Shown piece after piece: positions 1-5,306 of a stretch of DNA of 5,306 bases. A model generated the notes under the pieces. It saw only the letters and a list, made by a program, of their open reading frames with translations, did not search any database and was not told where the DNA came from. Position 1 is the first letter of the stretch; each line of letters begins with the position of its first letter. The DNA is from an uncultured Bacteroidota bacterium (GTDB lineage: Bacteria; Bacteroidota; Bacteroidia; 2-12-FULL-35-15), in contig CAILDT010000659.1 of assembly GCA_903833025.1 (NCBI GenBank), forward strand, positions 1 through 5,306, read 5' to 3'. The translations under genes and the position numbers were made by a program.

Positions 1-112
1 GATCTGAAAAATTATTCCAGCATCAGCAATTATGATTCAAGAAAAGGATATTGATAAATATGCTATACCTAAATTGATTGAGAATTATTTGTTGGATAGA
101 ATCTCTTTGTAA
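1..112 (+). CDS. possible 3' end of an unidentified plus-strand gene (partial, perhaps frameshifted)
   Basis: A plus-strand reading frame ends at TAA 110-112 and reads protein-like over its last ~34 codons (…PASAIMIQEKDIDKYAIP…LLDRISL). The same frame has a TGA at 5-7, so it is not open to the window edge. The first ATG in frame (32-34) would give only 26 aa. A run of five A at 7-11 lies just after the TGA; removing one A would join frame 1 (open from base 1) to this frame and give a continuous C-terminus. It could therefore be a gene tail with a homopolymer error or real frameshift, a decayed remnant, or chance. I do not recognise the family. It is convergent with the repeat-protein gene whose stop lies at 133. 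Confidence 0.3.
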
Positions 113-132
113 TTTAAGGGAACTAATGTTTT

Positions 133-894
133 CTATTTCTTTAGCTCTCCGTTTTTATAATTTTCTACTTTAATAATTTTTCCATCCTCATCTGTTTCGT
201 TCCAGCTTCCTTCTTTTTTCCCGTGAACATACTTTCCTGTGATTTTTATTTTCCCGTTTTCAAAATATTCTTTGTATGGTCCTTCTTCTAAATTACTAAC
301 CACATTCACTTCCGAATTTACATTTCCATTTTTATAAAACGATTTCTCCATACCATCTATCGCCCCCATTTTATAATTGTATTCCATATTTATTTTTGCT
401 TCAGGATAAAACCATTGAGTAATTCCATTTCGCATTCCGTGAAAATAAATTGCTTTCTCTTGTATTTTCCCATCCTGATAATAAAGATTTTTCTTTCCAT
501 TTATAACACCCATTGAGTATTCTGTTTCTGCACTTGGGCGTGCTCCCGAAAAATAGTTAATACACATTCCGTTTAATGTATCGTTTACATAATAATATTT
601 TTGGGTGTAATATCCGCCTTTGTCAAAGGTTATGCTCAATCCGTTTTTCCTTCCATTTTTATATTCATCTAAATTGTTGATTGCCCCATTGGAATAATAT
701 CCAATCCACAAACCTTCTTTTTTATCATTTTGATAATTGCCATACCAATCTGTTTGTCCTGTTTTTTCCTTCCACAAACCAGTCTTTTTTCCGGCAGTAT
801 CCATTTTGTTAGTATCAGCCTGAATTGTTGTTATTGCTCGTGTGGAAAGAGAAATAAATAAAATAGTACATAGTAAATATAGTTTAGTTTTCAT
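133..894 (-). CDS. exported MORN_2-like repeat protein, 253 aa
   Basis: The protein is probably exported and consists almost wholly of repeats. Residues 1-20 form a signal peptide: K2/K4, then a hydrophobic stretch LYLLCTILFISLS, with a plausible cleavage site near A20 or A26. From residue 39 on, units begin with a Gly in a G-x-W/Y or (N/E)G-x-x-x-x-(Y/F) pattern. The glycines fall at 39, 61, 85, 109, 133, 157, 181, 205 and 229; all steps after the first are exactly 24 residues. Units look like 'NG..x.Y(F)xNGxI....xYxxGxxxG', the signature of the MORN repeat variant (MORN_2), and are expected to form a beta-hairpin ladder. Such proteins are often auto-labelled 'YwqK-family antitoxin', but there is no toxin gene beside it and the signal peptide argues against a cytoplasmic antitoxin. 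Actual function is unknown; an envelope scaffold or binding surface is only inference. Stop is TAG at 133-135. A promoter lies just upstream at 920-954, so it is probably monocistronic. Confidence 0.88.
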   Translation of the reverse strand: MKTKLYLLCTILFISLSTRAITTIQADTNKMDTAGKKTGLWKEKTGQTDWYGNYQNDKKEGLWIGYYSNGAINNLDEYKNGRKNGLSITFDKGGYYTQKYYYVNDTLNGMCINYFSGARPSAETEYSMGVINGKKNLYYQDGKIQEKAIYFHGMRNGITQWFYPEAKINMEYNYKMGAIDGMEKSFYKNGNVNSEVNVVSNLEEGPYKEYFENGKIKITGKYVHGKKEGSWNETDEDGKIIKVENYKNGELKK

Positions 895-919
895 AATTAA
901 AAGTTTAAAGTTAGTGATG

Positions 920-954
920 CAAAATTATTGTTTTTTAAAAATTGATAAATCAAA
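920..954 (-). promoter_or_regulatory. Bacteroidota-type promoter for the MORN-like repeat gene
   Basis: Read on the minus strand there is a perfect TAATTTTG (TAnnTTTG, -7 element; plus-strand 920-927). It is preceded by TTTG (plus-strand 951-954) with a 23 nt spacer, at the upper end of the range reported for flavobacterial promoters. Transcription would start near 913-917 and give a leader of about 20 nt before the ATG at 894. The leader has no Shine-Dalgarno sequence. The region is AT-rich, so chance matches are possible, but position and orientation fit well. Confidence 0.55.
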
Positions 955-978
955 AATAATATTAAAATTTGTTAAACG

Positions 979-2025
979 CTACAACCATTTTCGTTTTCTA
1001 AAATAAAGAATAAGCGAAACTATTATTGTTATCATAACACCCAAAACAATATAATATCCCGACTGCGCTTTCAGCTCCGGCATATTTTCAAAATTCATTC
1101 CATACACACCTACAATAAAAGTTACAGGAACAAATATGGTGGTAATAATGGTGAGTACTTTCATAATTTCATTCATCCGGTTACTAACACTCGATAAGTA
1201 AATATCCATCATCCCAGAAAGTAAATCGCGGTAAGTTTCAACAGTATCAATCACTCTCACAGTATGGTCGTGTACATCACGAAGATAAATATCAGTACTT
1301 GGTTTTATTAATTGCGTTTCGCTTCGCTCTAAATTATTTATTAATTCGCGCATTGGCCACACTGCTTTGCGAACAAAAATCATTTCGCGTTTCATTAAAT
1401 GTAATTTCTGCATCGTTTCTTTTGTCGGATTAGAAATTAAATCTTCTTCCAGTAATTCTATTTTATCACCTATCTTTTCGAGGATATTAAAATAACAATC
1501 TACCACAGCATCTATTAAAGCATACGCTAAATAATCAGCTCCCATCTTCCTGATTCGTCCTTTGCCAGTGCGTATTCGAGTACGTATCATATCAAACGCA
1601 TCGCCACCATCAACCTCTTGAAAAGAAATAACCATTCCTTCCATTAACACCACGCTTAATAGTTCCGAACGAAGTTCTGTATCGTAACTTATCATCTTCA
1701 TAATAGCTACCACATAGTTTTCAAAGTCTTCAAACTTGGCTCTCTGGCTTGTGTTCACTACATCTTCCAAAGTCAAAGGATGTATGTTAAATTGTTTCCC
1801 TATTTTTTCTACCAGCTCCGTATTATGTATTCCATCTACGTTTATCCATTTCACCATAGTTGGATTTATATGATTCATACACTCATCAATATCGAAAAAA
1901 TCTTTTTCAATTACTTCCGTTTCGTTGTATTCTATCAATGTTATTTTTACCTTGTCGGTATGGTCTTCACCATAATAAATAACAGTTCCGGGAGGTGCGC
2001 CTGTTTTATTTTGTAAGTCGTACAT
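979..2025 (-). CDS. corA: CorA-family magnesium/cobalt transporter, 348 aa
   Basis: This is an inner-membrane channel of the CorA family (2-TM-GxN), which works as a homopentamer and lets Mg2+ (also Co2+, Ni2+) into the cytoplasm down the membrane potential. A cytoplasmic N-terminal domain spans about residues 1-285 and contains the typical HPLTLEDVV…QRAKFEDFENY block (82-104) and a long helical stalk (about 165-285). TM1 is about 288-308 and ends in the diagnostic YGMNF (Y308, G309-M310-N311), the selectivity loop at the pore mouth. The periplasmic loop carries ENMPEL. TM2 is about 324-342, followed by the basic tail RKRKWL, which belongs to the basic ring at the cytoplasmic gate. Length matches the family (Thermotoga CorA is ~350 aa). 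The ATG lies 17 nt after the rsmI stop, so it is probably the last gene of an M28-rsmI-corA transcript. It has no Shine-Dalgarno sequence, and no clear terminator hairpin follows the TAG at 979-981. Confidence 0.96.
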   Translation of the reverse strand: MYDLQNKTGAPPGTVIYYGEDHTDKVKITLIEYNETEVIEKDFFDIDECMNHINPTMVKWINVDGIHNTELVEKIGKQFNIHPLTLEDVVNTSQRAKFEDFENYVVAIMKMISYDTELRSELLSVVLMEGMVISFQEVDGGDAFDMIRTRIRTGKGRIRKMGADYLAYALIDAVVDCYFNILEKIGDKIELLEEDLISNPTKETMQKLHLMKREMIFVRKAVWPMRELINNLERSETQLIKPSTDIYLRDVHDHTVRVIDTVETYRDLLSGMMDIYLSSVSNRMNEIMKVLTIITTIFVPVTFIVGVYGMNFENMPELKAQSGYYIVLGVMITIIVSLILYFRKRKWL

Positions 2026-2042
2026 TGTTTTATATATTTTAA

Positions 2043-2762
2043 TTACTCATTTCCTTCTTCACTCTCTTCACTTTCTTCTTCAACTTTCTTTTTATTTTTA
2101 TTTCCTTCCATCACAATTACTATTTCTCCTTTTATTGTTTTTGTTTTAAAATAATCGACAAGTTCTAATAAAGTTCCACGTTTATTTTCTTCAAACATTT
2201 TAGTTAATTCTCTTGATACCGCTCCTCTTCTTTCTGCTCCAAAAAATTCGATAAACTGCTCCAATGCTTTAACTAAACGGTGGGGCGATTCGTAAAAAAC
2301 TATAGTGCGTTGTTCGTTAATCAATGATTTTATCTTAGTTTGTCTTCCTTTTTTCTGCGGAAGAAAACCAACAAAAACAAATTCATCGCAAGGCAATCCC
2401 GAATTTACTAATGCTGGTACAAATGCTGTTGCGCCTGGCAAACATTCCACTTCTATCCCTTTTGCAATACATTCTCTTATCAATAAAAAACCTGGGTCGG
2501 ATATTCCGGGCGTACCTGCATCGGTTATTAATGCTATGTTTTCGCCATTTTTAATTCGTTCCGAAATCATCTCCACTGTTTTATGTTCGTTGTGTTGATG
2601 ATGTGCAAACATTTTTTTATCAATGTTTAAATGCTTTAATAATATTCCTGATTTACGGGTGTCTTCTGCTAATATTAAATCTACTTCTTTTAAAATTCGT
2701 ATTGCCCGAAGTGTTATATCTTCAAGGTTTCCGATAGGTGTTGGTACTATATATAGTTTCAT
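2043..2762 (-). CDS. rsmI: 16S rRNA (cytidine1402-2'-O)-methyltransferase RsmI, 239 aa
   Basis: The enzyme uses S-adenosylmethionine to 2'-O-methylate C1402 in the decoding centre of 16S rRNA; RsmH adds the neighbouring N4-methyl. It belongs to the tetrapyrrole methylase fold. Visible motifs are the N-terminal YIVPTPIGNLEDITLRA (4-20), AEDTR (32-36), the RsmI signature LITDAGTPGISDPG (78-91), the SAM-binding PGATA (109-113), VGFLPQKKGRQ (131-141) and FYESPHRL (156-163). The C-terminus is short compared with E. coli RsmI (286 aa) and ends in a low-complexity tail, residues 221-239, with lysines followed by a Glu/Ser-rich stretch. This suggests that the extra C-terminal domain of the proteobacterial enzyme is absent. 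The ATG is placed by the MKLYIVPTPIGNL start, usual for the family. It sits 15 nt after the M28 stop and 17 nt before corA, so all three are likely cotranscribed. Confidence 0.97.
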   Translation of the reverse strand: MKLYIVPTPIGNLEDITLRAIRILKEVDLILAEDTRKSGILLKHLNIDKKMFAHHQHNEHKTVEMISERIKNGENIALITDAGTPGISDPGFLLIRECIAKGIEVECLPGATAFVPALVNSGLPCDEFVFVGFLPQKKGRQTKIKSLINEQRTIVFYESPHRLVKALEQFIEFFGAERRGAVSRELTKMFEENKRGTLLELVDYFKTKTIKGEIVIVMEGNKNKKKVEEESEESEEGNE

Positions 2763-2777
2763 TTATAAAATTAATTG

Positions 2778-4106
2778 TTATTCCTGTAAATACATTCCAA
2801 ACTTTGTTATCAATTGAAACAAGTTTTGAAATTCGTTCAAAGGTAATGTTTCTGCTCTATCATAAATGTCGTGATACGCTTTTATTCCTCCCATTGTATA
2901 AATAAAACAAGCGTGTACTCCCGCTTCTGAAAAATAATAATGGTCGGAATTAGCTGCTTTTCCTCTAATCTTCACATCTTTTATAAAACTATTCTCCGTA
3001 TTTATTTCTTTTAGTTTATCAAATTCTTTTTTAAATATTGTTCCATTCACCACAGTAATGCCTTCTTCGCCCGTTCCCATTATATCCATATTCAAAAGAA
3101 ATTTAATTTGCGCTAAAGGAAATAAAGGATGCTCCACATAGTATTTACTACCTATCAAACCTACTTCTTCTCCGCAGAAAGCAATGAAGGCAACTGAACA
3201 CTTTGGTTTATTTTCGGGCAAAGAATAATGTTTTGCAAGGTTAAGCAACATAGCGCAACCACTTGCATTATCATTTGCTCCGGGGAAATAAACATCTTTC
3301 CCCATTTGACCTAAGTGGTCATAATGAGCTGTGAAAACTATAAAAGAATCAGGGTAAACAGAACCTTTTACATAACCAATTATGTTTTGAGAGGGATGAT
3401 TTGGGATAAATTTATTTTCAATTTCAACTGTGCCTTCATATCCTGTAGGATAGTATCTTGGTTCTGACAAAATCTGTATGGTTGGGTACTGATTTACTTT
3501 TTGAGATGGTTCCCAAGTTAATTTATCCACCACTTCAATTATACCTTCGGCATTAAAATAATTGTCTTTTACTTTGGTATAAAATGCTTTTTTGTTTTTA
3601 TCTTTTATTTTTCGTTCATCAACAATTATAAACTCACGTTTTAAATCTTTTTTCTTAAATTTATTAAAAGTAATTTCATCATTTGCATACATTGAATCGA
3701 AAATAACTGTAGATAAGTCGCATGATATATTTCCTGAAGCACCCCCTATTAAATAATCTTTACCTGCAATCCAGTCTGTTATATCAGGCGAACAATTATA
3801 TGCGTCATACATCCAAAAGAACTCCTTTCCAGGAAAAGTATTTACTGCAAAACTTAACCTTTGATAATAATCTCCTTCACCAAACGTCCTTAAACCAAAA
3901 CTTTCGTACTCATTTTTAATATAATTTGCAGCAATACTATCGCCTCCGTTTACATAACCTCTGCCGTGCATACTATTAGATGCGAGGGTATCCACAATCT
4001 TTCGGGCATAAGTGTAAGCATCTCCCCTTTTTATCTCTTGAGAGAAAAGAAATCGGGAAAATAGAAGGAAAATGAAAACAAAATATGTCTTTTTTTGGAG
4101 AATCAT
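2778..4106 (-). CDS. secreted M28-family zinc metallopeptidase, 442 aa
   Basis: This is a co-catalytic two-zinc aminopeptidase-type enzyme, probably acting in the periplasm or outside the cell. Residues 1-23 form a signal peptide (two lysines, then FVFIFLLFSRFLFS, cleavage near S22-Q23). The peptidase core shows all expected M28 ligands by motif: H261 in AHYDH (with D263), D279 in GANDNASG (bridging), E313-E314 in FCGEEVGLIGS (E313 catalytic base, E314 ligand), D341 in LNMDIMG, and H412 in AYHDIYD. SDHYYFSEAGV (387-397) is the usual late-core motif. The segment between about 90 and 240 is not part of the core and sits where many M28 enzymes carry an inserted protease-associated (PA)-like domain; I infer this from position and length only. 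No lipobox, TM anchor or C-terminal sorting domain is visible. Substrate cannot be read from the sequence. It is the first gene of the run with rsmI and corA. No perfect TAnnTTTG was found in the ~95 nt upstream. Confidence 0.93.
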   Translation of the reverse strand: MILQKKTYFVFIFLLFSRFLFSQEIKRGDAYTYARKIVDTLASNSMHGRGYVNGGDSIAANYIKNEYESFGLRTFGEGDYYQRLSFAVNTFPGKEFFWMYDAYNCSPDITDWIAGKDYLIGGASGNISCDLSTVIFDSMYANDEITFNKFKKKDLKREFIIVDERKIKDKNKKAFYTKVKDNYFNAEGIIEVVDKLTWEPSQKVNQYPTIQILSEPRYYPTGYEGTVEIENKFIPNHPSQNIIGYVKGSVYPDSFIVFTAHYDHLGQMGKDVYFPGANDNASGCAMLLNLAKHYSLPENKPKCSVAFIAFCGEEVGLIGSKYYVEHPLFPLAQIKFLLNMDIMGTGEEGITVVNGTIFKKEFDKLKEINTENSFIKDVKIRGKAANSDHYYFSEAGVHACFIYTMGGIKAYHDIYDRAETLPLNEFQNLFQLITKFGMYLQE

Positions 4107-4247
4107 TGTTTTAAATGCAGTAAATATTGTGGTTTATTTTGGAAAAAAATTAAGATTTTTGCTCACCCAAAAAGTCATTTAATCTGTTTATAAAAGTAAT
4201 TTTGTCAAAACCTAAAGCAAACTTTTCAATGTTTATAGGTGTTTTCC
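4107..4247. other. AT-rich intergenic region upstream of the M28 operon
   Basis: No credible gene is present. The minus-strand promoter of the M28 operon should lie here, but only imperfect -7 matches are seen on that strand (TACTTTTA and TAATTTTT). On the plus strand a perfect TAATTTTG occurs at 4197-4204 without a well-placed TTG/TTTG upstream. The sequence CCCAAAAAGTC at 4166-4176 resembles the right end of the tandem array (4431-4440), and 4207-4247 can be read as two more strongly decayed units in the same 20-21 nt register. Confidence 0.5.
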
Positions 4248-4265
4248 AAAACTCAAGACTTTTTG
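4247..4265 (+). repeat. left arm of an inverted repeat bounding the tandem array
   Basis: CAAAACTCAAGACTTTTTG is the first unit of the array. It is the reverse complement of 4433-4450 apart from one extra T in the T run. The second unit (4268-4285) matches the same inverse with one substitution. Confidence 0.7.
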
Positions 4266-4450
4266 ACCAAAACCCAAGACTTTTGACCAAAACTCCCGAA
4301 GATTTTCAAAAACTCAGGAAGATTCGTCTAAAACTCCAGAAGATTTGCCTAAAACTCCCGAACATTTGCCCAAAACTCCCGAACATTTGCCCAAAACTCC
4401 CGAAGATTTTCAAAAAGTCTGGAAGATTCGCCCAAAAGTCTTGAGTTTTG
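4248..4450. repeat. degenerate tandem array, ten 20-21 bp units
   Basis: Units start at 4248, 4269, 4289, 4309, 4330, 4351, 4372, 4393, 4413 and 4434, so the spacing is 21, 20, 20, 21, 21, 21, 21, 20, 21. The plus-strand consensus is about AAAACTCCCGAAGATTTGCC plus one more base. Units 6 and 7 (4351-4371 and 4372-4392) are identical over 21 bp. Flanking units differ mainly in the middle (CCCGAAG, CAGGAAG, CCAGAAG) and at the 3' end (TTTGCCC, TTTTCA, TTCGTCT). Units 1-2 and 10 form a variant class containing CTCAAGACTTTT or its inverse. The array has no unique spacers, so it is not a CRISPR. A plus-strand frame stays open through it (4202-4444), but it starts with TTG, is low-complexity, and unit lengths of 20 shift the register three times, so I treat it as non-coding. 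Confidence 0.85.
4433..4450 (-). repeat. right arm of the inverted repeat bounding the tandem array
   Basis: CAAAAGTCTTGAGTTTTG is the last array unit and runs opposite to the first unit (4247-4265). The arms are about 167 bp apart. No clear target-site duplication is seen outside them. Confidence 0.7.
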
Positions 4451-4586
4451 ATTTATAAGCAATTTCTTTTTATTTCAAAGCAACAGTTTTTGATTTTTAA
4501 CCTTTGGTTTTCTATTCAAAAGAATGAACTTTTAAATCAAAACCATTTTGTTTTTTGCAAAAATCAAGTAGTTTTCTAAAGTTCCC
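4451..4586. other. AT-rich intergenic region downstream of the conserved hypothetical gene
   Basis: No gene is seen. The stretch is dominated by T and A runs with scattered TTTTGATTT and AAATCAAAA words. One 10-bp pair (4446-4455 and 4533-4542) is inverted. A small hairpin CAAAA-CCA-TTTTG followed by six T (4538-4556, plus strand) is present but has only five A/T-rich base pairs. No convincing terminator for the minus-strand gene ending at 4587 was found. Confidence 0.5.
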
Positions 4587-5141
4587 TTAACTAAATTTCC
4601 TTTTTACCAAATCAAGCAATCGTTTTACAGTTTCATTATCCGCATCCCAATTATAATTCGATTGAAATGTTTTTAAATTTTCAATAGCAGTATCTATGTT
4701 ATCCGAATTGTTCAACTTTTCAATCGCATTAGCATATTCCTGTGCATTTTTCTGAAACAATTCATTCGTAAACTGAAATTTATCGTTAATGCCAATAAAG
4801 GTTTTTATGTCTTTTGAAGTAGGTTTTGGTGTTTCAACAGGAGGTTTTACTTCTTCTTTAATAACCACCACTTCCTCTTTCTGTTCCATTACAATTGGTT
4901 GGGGCACCACCACAATTGGCATTTCTACTATTGCTTCCGCTGGTTTCTCAACCTCTATTTCTTCCGGAAGGGAATTTAAATAATTAAAAATGATAGATTT
5001 TTCATACAACTTTTCAATTTTATGAAGTATAGCTTCCAACTCCAATTGAGGAACGTATTTAGTGTTTCCAATATTATCAGAGTGTTCTTTTATGCTGTCA
5101 ATTAAAGCAGCAATTTCTTTTCTAACTTGGTATTTCGACAT
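4587..5141 (-). CDS. conserved hypothetical protein with C-terminal INDKFxFxxELF domain, 184 aa
   Basis: The function is unknown. There are three parts. Residues 1-58 look helical and amphipathic (charged, ending IEKLYEKSIIFNYLNSL). Residues 60-109 form a low-complexity linker rich in Pro, Val, Glu and Lys (for example VVVPQPIV, KEEVKPPVETPKP). Residues 110-183 form a compact, probably helical domain beginning DIKTFIGINDKFQFTNELF, then an AIEKLN segment, and ending NYNWDADNETVKRLLDLVKRKF. I recall this C-terminal pattern (IND-F-F--ELF, then W---NE-V---L-LV-R-F) from many uncharacterised Bacteroidota proteins; that is memory of a family pattern, not a search result. There is no signal peptide or TM segment, so it should be cytoplasmic. 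The ATG at 5139-5141 has an A/T-rich leader with no Shine-Dalgarno sequence. Stop is TAA at 4587-4589. It stands alone, separated from the M28 operon by 480 nt. Confidence 0.82.
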   Translation of the reverse strand: MSKYQVRKEIAALIDSIKEHSDNIGNTKYVPQLELEAILHKIEKLYEKSIIFNYLNSLPEEIEVEKPAEAIVEMPIVVVPQPIVMEQKEEVVVIKEEVKPPVETPKPTSKDIKTFIGINDKFQFTNELFQKNAQEYANAIEKLNNSDNIDTAIENLKTFQSNYNWDADNETVKRLLDLVKRKFS

Positions 5142-5273
5142 ATAATTTATATTTTAAAGGTTGAAATATTACAACGTCTTTTTTAACTAATTTCGTTGCT
5201 CATGATTGTTTTTATTATCATTTTAAATTATTTTATCAAAAAGAGGTTAACTACTCTACTTTTTTATTTGATG

Positions 5274-5306
5274 TACTTTTGTATGTTGTTTAAAGTGGAG
5301 AATAAA
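5274..5306 (+). promoter_or_regulatory. candidate promoter -7 element and leader of a gene beyond the right edge
   Basis: A perfect TACTTTTG (TAnnTTTG) lies at 5274-5281 on the plus strand. No TTG is found 17-23 nt upstream; the nearest similar word is TTA in GGTTAA (5245-5250). Transcription would begin about 5285-5290. The segment TAAAGTGGAGAATAAA follows and contains GGAG (5297-5300), which could be a Shine-Dalgarno sequence for a start codon just after the window. AAAGTGG (5292-5298) also resembles an MraZ operator half-site. The start codon is not in the window, so the gene cannot be identified. Confidence 0.4.

Larger units (their letters stand above)
979..4106 (-). other. predicted operon: M28 peptidase - rsmI - corA
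   Basis: Three minus-strand genes are separated by only 15 nt (2763-2777) and 17 nt (2026-2042), with no promoter or terminator structure between them. Cotranscription from upstream of 4106 is likely. The products share no known pathway, so the grouping probably reflects compact gene order. Confidence 0.65.

Noticed and set aside
113..123. TTAAGGGAAC near 114-123 found inverted at 4581-4590, suggesting a composite element between them
   Set aside because: The match is only 10 bp, it overlaps a coding end at 4587, no transposase lies between, and the enclosed genes are ordinary chromosomal genes.
133..894. Toxin-antitoxin system based on the YwqK-like repeat protein
   Set aside because: No toxin gene is adjacent, the protein has a signal peptide, and the gene has its own promoter.
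1780..2016. Plus-strand open frames opposite corA, rsmI, the M28 gene and the 4587-5141 gene
   Set aside because: They lie antisense to well-supported genes, have low-complexity or unrecognisable products, and no independent promoter or ribosome-binding signal.
4202..4444. An 80-codon plus-strand open frame with heptapeptide-like repeats (KLPNICP)
   Set aside because: It starts with TTG, consists of the translated 21-bp tandem repeat, and three 20-bp units break the register. A repeat of length 21 without stop triplets stays open by construction, and no folded domain is suggested.
4248..4450. CRISPR array
   Set aside because: Units follow each other directly with a 20-21 bp period and there are no unique spacers or nearby cas genes.
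4446..4542. Inverted pair TTTTGATTTA / TAAATCAAAA
   Set aside because: Ten A/T-rich bases 77 nt apart are expected by chance in this composition, where similar TTTTGATTT words recur.
4538..4556. Rho-independent terminator (CAAAA-CCA-TTTTG then T6)
   Set aside because: The stem has only five mostly A/T pairs, and no plus-strand gene ends upstream of it.

Overview
The window is AT-rich (roughly one third G+C by eye) and looks like chromosomal DNA from a member of the Bacteroidota. Three things point there. Start codons lack Shine-Dalgarno sequences and sit behind A/T-rich leaders. At least one gene is preceded by a Bacteroidota-type promoter (TTG/TTTG, a ~20 nt spacer, then TAnnTTTG). The proteins are of kinds typical for the phylum: a secreted MORN-like repeat protein, a secreted M28 peptidase with a signal peptide ending in FLFSQE, and a small conserved hypothetical protein with an INDKFxFxxELF motif. 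All five complete genes lie on the minus strand.

Layout from left to right. Positions 1-112 hold what may be the tail of a plus-strand gene, possibly frameshifted. Positions 133-894 (minus) encode a 253-aa exported protein made of 24-residue MORN_2-like repeats; its own promoter is visible at 920-954. Positions 979-4106 (minus) form a tightly packed three-gene run, read in the order M28 metallopeptidase, rsmI, corA, with gaps of 15 and 17 nt. Positions 4107-4586 contain no convincing gene. At the centre is a degenerate tandem array of ten 20-21 bp units (4248-4450) whose outermost units are inverted copies of each other. Positions 4587-5141 (minus) encode a 184-aa conserved hypothetical protein. 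Positions 5142-5306 are intergenic and end in a candidate plus-strand promoter and ribosome-binding site for a gene beyond the right edge.

The genes do not form an obvious pathway. RsmI modifies 16S rRNA, CorA moves Mg2+/Co2+ across the inner membrane, the M28 peptidase probably trims peptides outside the cytoplasm, and the repeat protein is an envelope or secreted protein of unknown role. The run M28-rsmI-corA probably shares a transcript because of spacing rather than a common function. I see no mobile element, CRISPR array, RNA gene or defence system. The least explained element is the bounded tandem array upstream of the M28 operon; the hypothetical protein at 4587-5141 is the least understood gene.
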